Of a stretch of DNA of 59,261 nt, positions 50,605 through 58,691 are shown piece after piece. The notes under the pieces are model-generated. The model was not told the DNA's origin. It ran no database searches and saw only the letters and a list, made by a program, of their open reading frames with translations. Positions within the stretch are counted from its first letter, which is position 1; the number at the start of each line of letters is the position of its first letter. The DNA is taken from NCBI GenBank assembly GCA_937887565.1, contig CALABS010000022.1, positions 1 to 59,261 of the forward strand. The letters are read 5' to 3'. The translations under genes were made by a program, and so were the position numbers. The DNA comes from an uncultured Rhodospirillaceae bacterium. GTDB lineage: Bacteria; Pseudomonadota; Alphaproteobacteria; Rhodospirillales; Magnetospirillaceae.

Positions 50605-51515
50605 ACGACCCCTCTGGCAGTCGACCGCCCCGCGAGAACGGGGCCAATTCCAAGGACGAAGGCCTGATCGACGCGATCAGGGGCTGGATGCGCCTCCTGC
50701 GCCGCTCGAAGGGCAGCGAGAGCGTCCGCGAGGCTCTTGAAGGCCTGATCGAGGACCGCGACGACGCCGGCATCCCCATCGACGACCACGAGCGCATCCT
50801 GCTCGGCAACATCCTCCACCTGCGCGACGTCACCGCCTATGACGTGATGGTGCCCCGCGCCGACATCGTCGGCGTCGAGTCCCGCACCGGCCGCGACGAC
50901 CTGATCGAGCTGTTCACCCGGTGCGGCCATTCGCGCCTGCCGGTCTATCGCAACGACCTCGACGACATCCAGGGCATGGTCCACATCAAGGACGTCCTGG
51001 CCGCCTCGCGCGTCGACCGCCCCTTCGCCCTGAACCGCATCGTGCGACGGGTGCTGTTCGTGTCGCCCAGCATGCGGGTGCTGGACCTGCTGCTGGAGAT
51101 GCGCCTGAAACGCACCCACATGGCCCTGGTGGTGGACGAATACGGCGGCATCGACGGGCTGGTGTCCATCGAGGATCTGGTCGAGCAGATCGTCGGCGAG
51201 ATCGAGGACGAGCACGACCGCGCCGTCGAGCCCGACATGGTGGTCCGTCCCGACGGCATCATCGAGGCCGACGCCCGCACCCCCATCGACGAGTTCGAGG
51301 AGAAGGTGGGCGCGGTGCTGTCGGAGGAGGAGCGCGAGGACGTGGATACCCTGGGCGGCCTGGTGTTCTTCATCGCCGGCCGGGTGCCGTCGCGCGGCGA
51401 GTTGATCGCCCACCCCTCCGGCCTGGAGTTCGAGGTCGTCGACGCCGACCCGCGCCGCATCAAGCGCTTGCGGGTCCGCAAGGTGTCACCCCAACCGGCG
51501 GCCGAGACCGCATGA
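50601..51515 (+). CDS. ybeX: CorC/YbeX-family CBS-domain protein
   Basis: A 304-residue cytosolic protein: two CBS domains (TAYDVMVPRADIVGVE... and RVLFVSPSMRVLDLLLEMRLKRTHMALVVDEYGGIDGLVSIEDLVEQIVGEIEDE) followed by a CorC_HlyC (TerC-like) C-terminal domain. YbeX is linked to magnesium homeostasis and ribosome metabolism. The stop overlaps the lnt ATG (ATGA). Confidence 0.95.
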   Translation: MNDPSGSRPPRENGANSKDEGLIDAIRGWMRLLRRSKGSESVREALEGLIEDRDDAGIPIDDHERILLGNILHLRDVTAYDVMVPRADIVGVESRTGRDDLIELFTRCGHSRLPVYRNDLDDIQGMVHIKDVLAASRVDRPFALNRIVRRVLFVSPSMRVLDLLLEMRLKRTHMALVVDEYGGIDGLVSIEDLVEQIVGEIEDEHDRAVEPDMVVRPDGIIEADARTPIDEFEEKVGAVLSEEEREDVDTLGGLVFFIAGRVPSRGELIAHPSGLEFEVVDADPRRIKRLRVRKVSPQPAAETA

Positions 51516-53074
51516 ACCTCCATCGGGCGCCCATCGCCGCCCGGCTGGCGGGACTGTCGGGCTGGAAGCGGCACGGCATGGCGGTGGTGCTGGGCGTGGC
51601 CGCCGCCACCGCCCTGCCGCCGGTCCACCTGTTGCCGGCGCTGGTGGTGGCCTTTCCCGGCCTGCTGTGGCTGCTCGACGGCGCCCGCTCGCGCCGGGGC
51701 GCCTTCGGAACCGGCTGGTGGTTCGGCCTCGGCCATTTCTCGGTCGGCCTCTATTGGATCGCCCATGCCCTGCTGGTCGAGCCCGAGAAGTTCGGCTGGA
51801 TGATCCCGTTCGCCACCCTGGGCCTCGGCGGGGTGCTGGCCTGCTTCACCGGCGTGGCGACGTTGCTGGCACGGCAGTCCGGCGTCGAGGGGGCCGGACG
51901 GGTGCCCATGCTGGCGGCGACCTGGACGCTGATGGAATGGGTGCGGTCTTGGGCCTTCACCGGCTTTCCGTGGAACCCTGTCGGCTCGGTGTGGGACCCC
52001 GTCCTTCCCATCCTGCAGATCGGCGCCGTGGCCGGCATCTTCGGGTTGTCGTGGTTCACCGTGGTGGTCGCCACCCTGCCCGCCCTGGCCGGCGACGCGC
52101 TTCCGCGCCGGGTCCGGCTGGCGGCGCTGGCCAAGGCGGTGGCGTTCCCGCTGATCCTGTACGCCTGGGGCTCGGCGCGGCTGGCCGACGCCCCGTCCCA
52201 GGTCGTCGACGGCGTCACCCTGCGGCTGGTCCAGGCCAATATCGGACAGAGCCACAAATGGCGCGACGACCTGCGGCTCGCCCATTTCCAGGCCCATCTC
52301 GAGCTGTCGCAGTCGCCGGGACTGGACGCGGTGACGGCGGTGGTGTGGCCGGAGACGGCGGCGGCCTTCTTCCTCGACCTCGACGAGCGGCGCCGGGCCG
52401 AGGCGTCCACGGCGGCCCCGCCCGGCGGCTGGCTGCTGGCCGGCGCCCCAAGGGTGGCCCAGGAGCCGTTCCAGGTGTGGAACAGCCTGCTCGCCATCGG
52501 CCCCGACGCCCGCCTGGGCGGCATCTACGACAAGGTCCATCTGGTGCCCTTCGGCGAATACGTGCCCCTGCGCGGCCTGCTGCCCCAGGCGCTCAACATC
52601 GGCGGCGCCGACTTCACCCCCGGCCCCGGGCTGCGCACCATGACCCTGCCCGGCCTGCCGCCGTTCAGCCCGCTGGTCTGCTACGAGGCGATCTTTCCCG
52701 GCGCCGTCGTCGGCCGCGACCAGCCCCGTCCGCACTGGCTGCTGAACATCACCAACGACGCCTGGTTCGGGCTGTCGGCCGGCCCCTACCAGCATCTCGC
52801 CTCGGCCCGCATGCGCGCCATCGAGGAAGGGCTGCCGCTGGTCCGGGTCGCCAATACCGGCATCTCGGCGGTGTTCGACGGGCTGGGCCGGCCGGTGGCG
52901 CGCCTGGGCCTCGGCGAGCGCGGCGTCGTCGACGCGCCGCTGCCAAAGGCGCTTGCCGACCCCACGCCTTTCGGCCGCTGGGGAAACCTCGTTCCACTGC
53001 TGCTGGCTGCGGCGAGCGCGATCATCGCACTCGTTCTGGGAAAGGTACGGCGACGCACACCCCATACAACCTGA
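51512..53074 (+). CDS. lnt: Apolipoprotein N-acyltransferase
   Basis: A 520-residue inner-membrane enzyme: seven or eight transmembrane helices, then a nitrilase-like periplasmic domain with the catalytic triad E281 (WPETAA), K341 (YDKVHLVPFGEYVP) and C390 (VCYEAIFP). It adds the third acyl chain to lipoproteins. The lnt homologue ActA in Sinorhizobium is needed for acid tolerance and is next to phrR, matching the next gene here. Confidence 0.97.
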   Translation: MNLHRAPIAARLAGLSGWKRHGMAVVLGVAAATALPPVHLLPALVVAFPGLLWLLDGARSRRGAFGTGWWFGLGHFSVGLYWIAHALLVEPEKFGWMIPFATLGLGGVLACFTGVATLLARQSGVEGAGRVPMLAATWTLMEWVRSWAFTGFPWNPVGSVWDPVLPILQIGAVAGIFGLSWFTVVVATLPALAGDALPRRVRLAALAKAVAFPLILYAWGSARLADAPSQVVDGVTLRLVQANIGQSHKWRDDLRLAHFQAHLELSQSPGLDAVTAVVWPETAAAFFLDLDERRRAEASTAAPPGGWLLAGAPRVAQEPFQVWNSLLAIGPDARLGGIYDKVHLVPFGEYVPLRGLLPQALNIGGADFTPGPGLRTMTLPGLPPFSPLVCYEAIFPGAVVGRDQPRPHWLLNITNDAWFGLSAGPYQHLASARMRAIEEGLPLVRVANTGISAVFDGLGRPVARLGLGERGVVDAPLPKALADPTPFGRWGNLVPLLLAAASAIIALVLGKVRRRTPHTT

Positions 53075-53101
53075 ATATGGCGGTAATGTGCGGTTAGTAC
53101 A

Positions 53102-53129
53102 TTGACCTGCATACAAGTGTATGTAAGCT
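53102..53129 (+). promoter_or_regulatory. Promoter of xre with palindrome in the spacer
   Basis: TTGACC (53102-53107) and TAAGCT (53124-53129), 16 nt apart. The spacer is filled by CATACA-AG-TGTATG (53110-53123), a perfect palindrome. A repressor bound there would block RNA polymerase; the product of this gene is the obvious candidate. Confidence 0.55.
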
Positions 53130-53183
53130 TTGGACCAAGCGGCCGTCCGGTCGCCGCGTCCCCACCGCTCAGGCGCGAACAAA

Positions 53184-53675
53184 ATGGCCCAGACTCAGAC
53201 GAAGAAGACCTCCGCCCGGAAATCCACGCGCGGCCGCACTCCCTCTGGCAAGCCCAATCCCATCGACGTCCATGTGGGCGCCCGGGTCCGCCTGCGCCGC
53301 ACGCTGCTGGGCATGAGCCAGGAGAAGCTGGGCGAGGCCCTGGGCCTGACCTTCCAGCAGGTCCAGAAATACGAGCGCGGCGCCAACCGCGTCGGCGCCA
53401 GCCGTCTGTTCGACCTGTCCCGCGTCCTCGACGTGCCGGTCAGCTTCTTCTTCGACGACATGACCGACGACATGAAGCGCCAGACCCCGGCCATGTTGAC
53501 GCTGGGCACCGGCGTCGAGGAACCCCAGACCGAATTCGTGGCCGACCCCATGGCCCGCCGCGAGACGCTGGAGCTGGTCCGCGCCTACTACCGCATCTCC
53601 GATCCCGCCGTCCGCAAGCGCGTCTACGAACTGGCCAAGGCCTTGGCGGACGCCGCCGAAGCCAGCGCGAAATAG
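53184..53675 (+). CDS. XRE-family regulator (PhrR/PraR-like)
   Basis: A 163-residue protein with a single HTH_3 domain (VGARVRLRRTLLGMSQEKLGEALGLTFQQVQKYERGANRVGASRLFDLSRVLDVPVSFFFDD) and a helical C-terminal half ending in RAYYRISDPAVRKRVYELAKAL. The position between lnt and metK matches phrR of Sinorhizobium/Rhizobium and PraR of Azorhizobium, regulators affecting acid response and surface traits. A palindrome lies in its own promoter. Confidence 0.9.
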   Translation: MAQTQTKKTSARKSTRGRTPSGKPNPIDVHVGARVRLRRTLLGMSQEKLGEALGLTFQQVQKYERGANRVGASRLFDLSRVLDVPVSFFFDDMTDDMKRQTPAMLTLGTGVEEPQTEFVADPMARRETLELVRAYYRISDPAVRKRVYELAKALADAAEASAK

Positions 53676-53697
53676 CCCGCCCGGACGGGTCGGACGC

Positions 53698-53732
53698 CGA
53701 AGGGGCGCCGTCCGGCGGACGGCGCCCCTTCG
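53698..53732 (+). terminator. Hairpin terminator after xre
   Basis: A 16-bp perfect stem, CGAAGGGGCGCCGTCC (53698-53713) with GGACGGCGCCCCTTCG (53717-53732), 3-nt loop. No T-run follows. It separates xre from the metK leader. Confidence 0.6.
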
Positions 53733-53815
53733 CGTGCCCCGCCGACGCCCGGCCGCCGACCGGATGGGGCTTGACGAAGCACCACTTCCCCTGCCACAAG
53801 TCCCGCCGGAGCAAT

Positions 53816-53872
53816 CGCTCCCGTGGAGATTTGTGACCGCTTGCCGCCACGTGAAATGCAGGCTAAGTGGGT
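53816..53872 (+). promoter_or_regulatory. SAM-II-type riboswitch upstream of metK
   Basis: The RNA folds as an H-type pseudoknot. P1 is CGUGG (53822-53826) with CCACG (53847-53851). The P1 loop holds GAUUUGUGACCG and GCUUGC (53839-53844), which pairs with GCAGGC (53858-53863) located after P1; then GCUAA (53862-53866). This topology and the GAUUU, ACCG, CUUGC, CCACGU and GCUAA elements are those of the SAM-II (SAM-alpha) class known upstream of methionine genes in alphaproteobacteria. It lies 75 nt before the metK GTG. Confidence 0.75.
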
Positions 53873-53946
53873 GCATCACGATGGCGCTGCTGACCATTCC
53901 CGATGCCCCTGGTCCCTGACGCACTGGAACTAGGAGGGCTTGACCC

Positions 53947-55113
53947 GTGTCCAACAAGAATTTCCTCTTCACCTCCGAGTCGGTTTCCGAAGGCCACCCC
54001 GACAAGGTCTCCGACCGGATCTCTGACGCCGTCGTCGATGCGTTCCTATCCGCCGACCCCTATTCGCGCGTCGCCGTCGAGACGCTGTGCACCACCAACC
54101 TGATCGTGCTGGCCGGCGAGGTGCGCGGCCCCGCCTCGGTGGGCAAGGATCTGATGGAGGAGATCGCGCGCCACGCGGTCAAGGACATCGGCTACGAGCA
54201 GGACGGCTTCCACTGGAAGAACGCCAAGGTCGAGGTCCACGTCCATTCGCAGTCCGCCGATATCGCCGTCGGCGTCGACGCCGCCGGCGAGAAGGACGAG
54301 GGCGCCGGCGACCAGGGCATCATGTTCGGCTATGCCTGCAACGAGACCCCGGTGCTGATGCCGGCGCCCATCTATTACGCCCACAGCATCCTGAAGTCGC
54401 TGGCCGAGGCCCGCCATTCGGGCGCCCAGCCGCTGCTCGGCCCCGATTCCAAGAGCCAGGTGACCCTGGAGTACCGCGACGGCAAGCCGGTGCGCGCCAC
54501 CTCGGTGGTGGTGTCGACCCAGCATGACGGCGCGCTGTCGCAGACCGACGTGCGCGAGATCGTCCGCCCGCACGTGGTCGACGTGCTGCCCGAGGGCTGG
54601 ATGTGCCCCGAGGACACCTTCTACGTCAACCCGACCGGCCGCTTCGTCATCGGCGGCCCCGACGGCGATTGCGGCCTGACCGGGCGCAAGATCATCGTCG
54701 ACACCTATGGCGGCGCGGCGCCCCACGGCGGCGGCGCCTTCTCGGGCAAGGACCCGACCAAGGTCGACCGCTCGGCCGCCTATGCCGCCCGCTACCTGGC
54801 CAAGAATGTGGTCGGCGCCGGCCTGGCCGAGAAGTGCGTCATCCAGCTGAGCTACGCCATCGGCGTTTCCAAGCCGCTGTCGGTCTATGTGGACACCTAC
54901 GGCACCGGCCAGGTGGACGAGGACAAGCTGTCCACCGTGCTGCAGCAGCTGATGGACCTGTCCCCGCGCGGCATCCGCACCCATCTGGGCCTCAACAAGC
55001 CCATCTACGCCCGCACCTCCGCCTACGGCCATTTCGGCCGCGAGCCCGAGGCGGACGGCGGCTTCTCGTGGGAGCGCCTGGATCTGGTCGACCAGCTCAA
55101 GCGCGCGTTCTAA
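53947..55113 (+). CDS. metK: S-adenosylmethionine synthase
   Basis: A 388-residue enzyme making SAM from methionine and ATP. GTG start with AGGAGGGC upstream. Motifs: FTSESVSEGHPDKVSDRISDAV, GAGDQGIMFGYACNETP and GGGAFSGKDPTKVDRSAAYAAR. The putative SAM-II aptamer in its leader would give feedback control by its product. trmB follows directly. Confidence 0.98.
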   Translation: MSNKNFLFTSESVSEGHPDKVSDRISDAVVDAFLSADPYSRVAVETLCTTNLIVLAGEVRGPASVGKDLMEEIARHAVKDIGYEQDGFHWKNAKVEVHVHSQSADIAVGVDAAGEKDEGAGDQGIMFGYACNETPVLMPAPIYYAHSILKSLAEARHSGAQPLLGPDSKSQVTLEYRDGKPVRATSVVVSTQHDGALSQTDVREIVRPHVVDVLPEGWMCPEDTFYVNPTGRFVIGGPDGDCGLTGRKIIVDTYGGAAPHGGGAFSGKDPTKVDRSAAYAARYLAKNVVGAGLAEKCVIQLSYAIGVSKPLSVYVDTYGTGQVDEDKLSTVLQQLMDLSPRGIRTHLGLNKPIYARTSAYGHFGREPEADGGFSWERLDLVDQLKRAF

Positions 55114-55809
55114 GTGTCCGATCCCGTCGAGAGGCCGCGCTTCTTCGGCCGCCGCAGCGGCAAGCGGCTGCGGCAAAAGGCCCTCGACCTGATGGAGACC
55201 CTCCTGCCCCGGCTGGCCGTCGCGCCGCCGGGGCCGGGGGACGCCATCGACCCCGCCGCCCTGTTTCCCCGCCCGGTGACGCAGGTGTGGCTGGAAGTCG
55301 GCTTCGGCGGCGGCGAGCACGTCGTCGCCCAGGCCCGCCTGAACCCGGCCGTCGGCATCATCGGCTGCGAGCCGTTCCGGAACGGCGTCGCCAGCCTGCT
55401 GGGCCATCTCGACGGCGGCGGCATCGACACCGTCCGCATCTTCGCCGAGGACGTCCGCCTGCTGCTGCCGGCCCTGCCCGAGGCAAGCCTGGGCCGCGTC
55501 TTCGTGCTGTTCCCCGACCCCTGGCCCAAGAAGCGCCACGCCGAGCGCCGCTTCATCGGCGCCGACAACCTGGCGGCGCTGGCGCGCGTGCTGGCCGACG
55601 GCGCCGAGCTGCGCGTCGCCTCGGACGACCCGGTCTACCAGGACTGGGCCGACGCCCAGCTGAAGGCCGCCCCCGATTTCGAGGAAGTCGTCACCACCCG
55701 CGACCGCGCCCTGCTGCCCGGGGACTGGCCCCCCACCCGCTACGAGCAGAAGTGCATCACCGGCAACCCGCCGCTGTTCTTCCGCTATCGCCGCAAGGCG
55801 CGCTCTTAG
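55114..55809 (+). CDS. trmB: tRNA (guanine-N7-)-methyltransferase
   Basis: A 231-residue SAM-dependent methyltransferase making m7G46. The GTG start directly follows the metK stop. Motifs: LEVGFGGGEHVVAQAR (SAM binding), FVLFPDPWPKKRHAERRFI (family signature) and a C-terminal NPPLFFRYRRKAR tail. Pairing with metK is sensible because it consumes SAM. Confidence 0.96.
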   Translation: MSDPVERPRFFGRRSGKRLRQKALDLMETLLPRLAVAPPGPGDAIDPAALFPRPVTQVWLEVGFGGGEHVVAQARLNPAVGIIGCEPFRNGVASLLGHLDGGGIDTVRIFAEDVRLLLPALPEASLGRVFVLFPDPWPKKRHAERRFIGADNLAALARVLADGAELRVASDDPVYQDWADAQLKAAPDFEEVVTTRDRALLPGDWPPTRYEQKCITGNPPLFFRYRRKARS

Positions 55810-55831
55810 GGGCACGTGGCCCACTAACCCC

Positions 55832-55860
55832 TTGCCTCCGGGGACGTTTGCCCTTAAGTT
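55832..55860 (+). promoter_or_regulatory. Candidate promoter of rimP-nusA-infB operon
   Basis: TTGCCT (55832-55837) and TAAGTT (55855-55860), 17 nt spacing. Predicted leader about 115 nt, containing the terminator at 55926. Confidence 0.45.
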
Positions 55861-55925
55861 CCCGCCTAGACACATTCTTGCTTCCCGTCCGAGAAGCTTC
55901 CATGCAGGAGGGCGGGATCGTGAGG

Positions 55926-55957
55926 GTGGGCCTAAGGCCCACTTTTTTTGTTTTTTT
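55926..55957 (+). terminator. Intrinsic terminator/attenuator in rimP leader
   Basis: GTGGGCC (55926-55932) pairs perfectly with GGCCCAC (55936-55942) over a UAA loop, followed by seven T, a G and seven T. It ends 24 nt before the rimP ATG, so it either terminates trmB transcripts or attenuates rimP-nusA-infB. The operon's own NusA could act on it. Confidence 0.85.
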
Positions 55958-55981
55958 GGACCTAGGTTACGAAGGCGAGGG

Positions 55982-56479
55982 ATGGATCGTCAGCACCGTT
56001 TGGAAGCGCTCGTCGCGCCGTCGCTCGAGGCCATGGGCTACGAGCTGGTGCGGGTGCAGTTCCAGGGGCGTCAGCGGCCGACCCTGCAGGTGATGGCCGA
56101 ACGCCAGGACGGCCGGCCGATGACGGTGGACGACTGCGCCGACATCAGCCGCTCGCTCTCGGCCCTGCTGGACGTCGAGGACCCCATCGACGGGGCCTAT
56201 GTGCTGGAAGTCAGCTCGCCGGGCATCGACCGGCCGCTGACCCGGGGCAAGGATTTCGACGCCTGGGCGGGATTCGAGGCCAAGGTCGAGACCATCGTCG
56301 GCGTGGACGGGCGCAAGCGCTTCCGCGGCCATCTGCTGGGACTCGACGGCGAGGCGGTGCGCCTGAAGGTCGAGACCGGCGAGGTCGCCATCCCGCTGGA
56401 CGACATCAGGAGCGCCAAGCTGGTGCTCACCGACGAATTGATCGCCGCCGTGACCAAGGATCAGGAAGGCCAGGGATAG
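55982..56479 (+). CDS. rimP: Ribosome maturation factor RimP
   Basis: A 165-residue 30S assembly factor. The N-terminal domain has PSLEAMGYELVRVQFQG and VDDCADISRSLSALLDVEDPIDGAYVLEVSSPGIDRPL; the C-terminal SH3-like barrel follows. The ATG at 55982 is preferred over upstream in-frame codons that would translate the terminator. It starts the rimP-nusA-ylxR-infB operon. Confidence 0.95.
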   Translation: MDRQHRLEALVAPSLEAMGYELVRVQFQGRQRPTLQVMAERQDGRPMTVDDCADISRSLSALLDVEDPIDGAYVLEVSSPGIDRPLTRGKDFDAWAGFEAKVETIVGVDGRKRFRGHLLGLDGEAVRLKVETGEVAIPLDDIRSAKLVLTDELIAAVTKDQEGQG

Positions 56480-56487
56480 ACGAACCG

Positions 56488-58002
56488 ATGGATAGAATCG
56501 CAGCCCTTCCCCGCCCCGAACTGCTGCAGGTCGCCGACGCGGTGGCCCGTGACAAGGGCATCGACCGCGACGAGGTCCTGGAGGCCATGGAACAGGCCAT
56601 CCAGAAGGCCGGCCGCTCCAAGTACGGGCACGAGCACGACATCCGCGCCCATATCGACCGCAAGTCGGGCGAGATCCAGCTCGCCCGCTACATCGAGGTG
56701 GTCGAGGAGGTCGAGAACGAGGCGACCCAGATTCCGCTGGCCAAGGCGCTGAAGAAGAAGCCCGACGCCGCCCTGGGCGAATTCCTGGTCGATCCGCTGC
56801 CGCCCATCGATTTCGGCCGCATCGCCGCCCAGACCGCCAAGCAGGTCATCGTCCAGAAGGTCCGCGACGCCGAGCGCCAGCGCCAGTTCAACGAGTACAA
56901 GGACCGCGTCGGCGAGATCAGCAACGGCCTCGTCAAGCGTGTCGAGTTCGGCAACGTCATCGTCGACCTGGGCCGCGCCGAGGCGCTGTTGCGCCGCGAC
57001 GAGCTGATCCCGCGCGAGACCTTCCGCACCGGCGACCGCGTGCGCGCCTACATCTACGACGTCCGCCAGGAGCCGCGCGGGCCGCAGATCTTCCTGTCGC
57101 GCACCCATCCCCAGTTCATGGCCAAGCTGTTCGCCCAGGAAGTCCCCGAAATTTACGACGGCATCATCGAGATCAAGGCGGTCGCCCGCGACCCCGGCTC
57201 GCGCGCCAAGATCGCCGTGCTGTCGCACGATTCCTCCATCGATCCGGTGGGCGCCTGCGTCGGCATGCGCGGCTCGCGCGTGCAGGCGGTGGTGGCCGAG
57301 CTGCAGGGCGAGAAGATCGACATCATCCCGTGGTCGGGCGAGTACGCCACCTTCGTGGTCAACGCCCTGGCCCCGGCCGAGGTGTCCAAGGTGGTGCTCG
57401 ACGACGAGACCCACGGCATGGAAGTGGTGGTCCCCGACGACCAGCTGAGCCTGGCCATCGGCCGTCGCGGCCAGAACGTCCGCCTGGCCAGCCAGCTGAC
57501 CGGCTGGTCCATCGACATCATGACCGAGGCCGAGGAATCCGAACGCCGCAACGAGGAATTCCGGTCGCGCTCGAAAATGTTCATCGACGCCCTGGACGTG
57601 GATGACGTCATCGCCCATCTGCTGGTGACCGAGGGCTTCTCCACCGTCGAGGAAGTGGCCTTCGTGCCGTTGGAGGATCTGACCGACATCGAGGGCTTCG
57701 ACGAGGACGTGGCCGCCGAGTTGCAGAACCGCGCCAAGACCTTCCTGACCGAGCAGGACGAGCGTTACGACGCCATGCGCCGCGACCTCGGCGTCGAGGA
57801 CGCCGTCGCCGCCATCGAGGGGCTGTCGCCGTCCATGCTGGTCAAGCTGGGCCATCGCGAGATCAAGACGCTGGACGATCTTGGCGACCTCGCCTCGGAC
57901 GAGCTGATCGACATCGTCGGCAAGGACCAGATGACCGAGGACCAGGCCAACGCGGTGATCATGGCCGCCCGCGCCCATTGGTTCGAGGACGAGGGCAAGT
58001 AG
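56488..58002 (+). CDS. nusA: Transcription termination/antitermination factor NusA
   Basis: A 504-residue protein: N-terminal RNAP-binding domain, S1 domain (about 135-200), two KH domains (ending GRRGQNVRLASQLTGWSIDI) and two C-terminal acidic repeats (DIEGFDEDVAAELQNRA; LGDLASDELIDIVG). The acidic repeats are typical of proteobacterial NusA. Four bases separate it from the next gene. Confidence 0.97.
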   Translation: MDRIAALPRPELLQVADAVARDKGIDRDEVLEAMEQAIQKAGRSKYGHEHDIRAHIDRKSGEIQLARYIEVVEEVENEATQIPLAKALKKKPDAALGEFLVDPLPPIDFGRIAAQTAKQVIVQKVRDAERQRQFNEYKDRVGEISNGLVKRVEFGNVIVDLGRAEALLRRDELIPRETFRTGDRVRAYIYDVRQEPRGPQIFLSRTHPQFMAKLFAQEVPEIYDGIIEIKAVARDPGSRAKIAVLSHDSSIDPVGACVGMRGSRVQAVVAELQGEKIDIIPWSGEYATFVVNALAPAEVSKVVLDDETHGMEVVVPDDQLSLAIGRRGQNVRLASQLTGWSIDIMTEAEESERRNEEFRSRSKMFIDALDVDDVIAHLLVTEGFSTVEEVAFVPLEDLTDIEGFDEDVAAELQNRAKTFLTEQDERYDAMRRDLGVEDAVAAIEGLSPSMLVKLGHREIKTLDDLGDLASDELIDIVGKDQMTEDQANAVIMAARAHWFEDEGK

Positions 58003-58005
58003 CGG

Positions 58006-58629
58006 GTGGAGGCGTCGGGCCGCGACGAGGACGACGAGAGGGGACCCGAGCGCCGGTGCGCCGTCACCGGCACGCGCGGACCCAAGGAGCGGATGATCCG
58101 CTTCGTGGTCTCGCCGGCCGACGAAATGGTGTTCGACGCGGCTCGCAAGCTCCCCGGGCGGGGAATCTGGTTGAGCCCGCGTCGGGATGTGGTAAATCTG
58201 GCCGTGGCGAAAAAATCCTTCGCCAGGGCCGCCCGCCGCGCGGTAAGCGTGGCGCCGGACCTGGCCGACAGGGTCGAAGCCCAATTGGCGCGCCGGTGCC
58301 TGGACGATCTGGGGCTGGCCCGCCGCGCGGGAGCCGCCGTCTGCGGCTTCGACAAGGTCCGGGCCGAACTGGATGCCAAACGGGTGGCGCTGCTGGTGCT
58401 GGCACGCGACGCCTCGGAAGGCCAGAAGGCCAAGATGCGCGGGCCGGCCGCAGGCCTGCCCGTGATCGAGCTTTTCGACGGGTCCGAACTGGGCGCCGCG
58501 TTCGGCCGCGACATCGCGGTCCACGTTTCGCTTGCTCCGGGCGCGTTGGCCCAACGGCTGCTGGACGACGCGACCCTGCTCGCCGGCTTCCGCCCGGGCC
58601 CCGACACCGGCGACGCCGCCGGAGACTGA
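58006..58629 (+). CDS. ylxR: YlxR/DUF448 plus L7Ae-like RNA-binding protein
   Basis: A 207-residue protein (GTG start). The N-terminal YlxR domain has RRCAVTGTRGPKERMIRFVVSP and GRGIWLSPRRDVVNLA. The C-terminal part is L7Ae-like (RRCLDDLGLARRAGAAVCGFDKVRAEL). Conserved between nusA and infB; the fusion of the two domains is normal in alphaproteobacteria. YlxR binds the RNase P RNA in some bacteria; the role here is inferred. Confidence 0.9.
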   Translation: MEASGRDEDDERGPERRCAVTGTRGPKERMIRFVVSPADEMVFDAARKLPGRGIWLSPRRDVVNLAVAKKSFARAARRAVSVAPDLADRVEAQLARRCLDDLGLARRAGAAVCGFDKVRAELDAKRVALLVLARDASEGQKAKMRGPAAGLPVIELFDGSELGAAFGRDIAVHVSLAPGALAQRLLDDATLLAGFRPGPDTGDAAGD

Positions 58630-58691
58630 GTACCGTTTTTTCCCGAGGCGGCCCGCCGCCTCACGGCCGTGAAAGAGACGAAGTCGATTAC

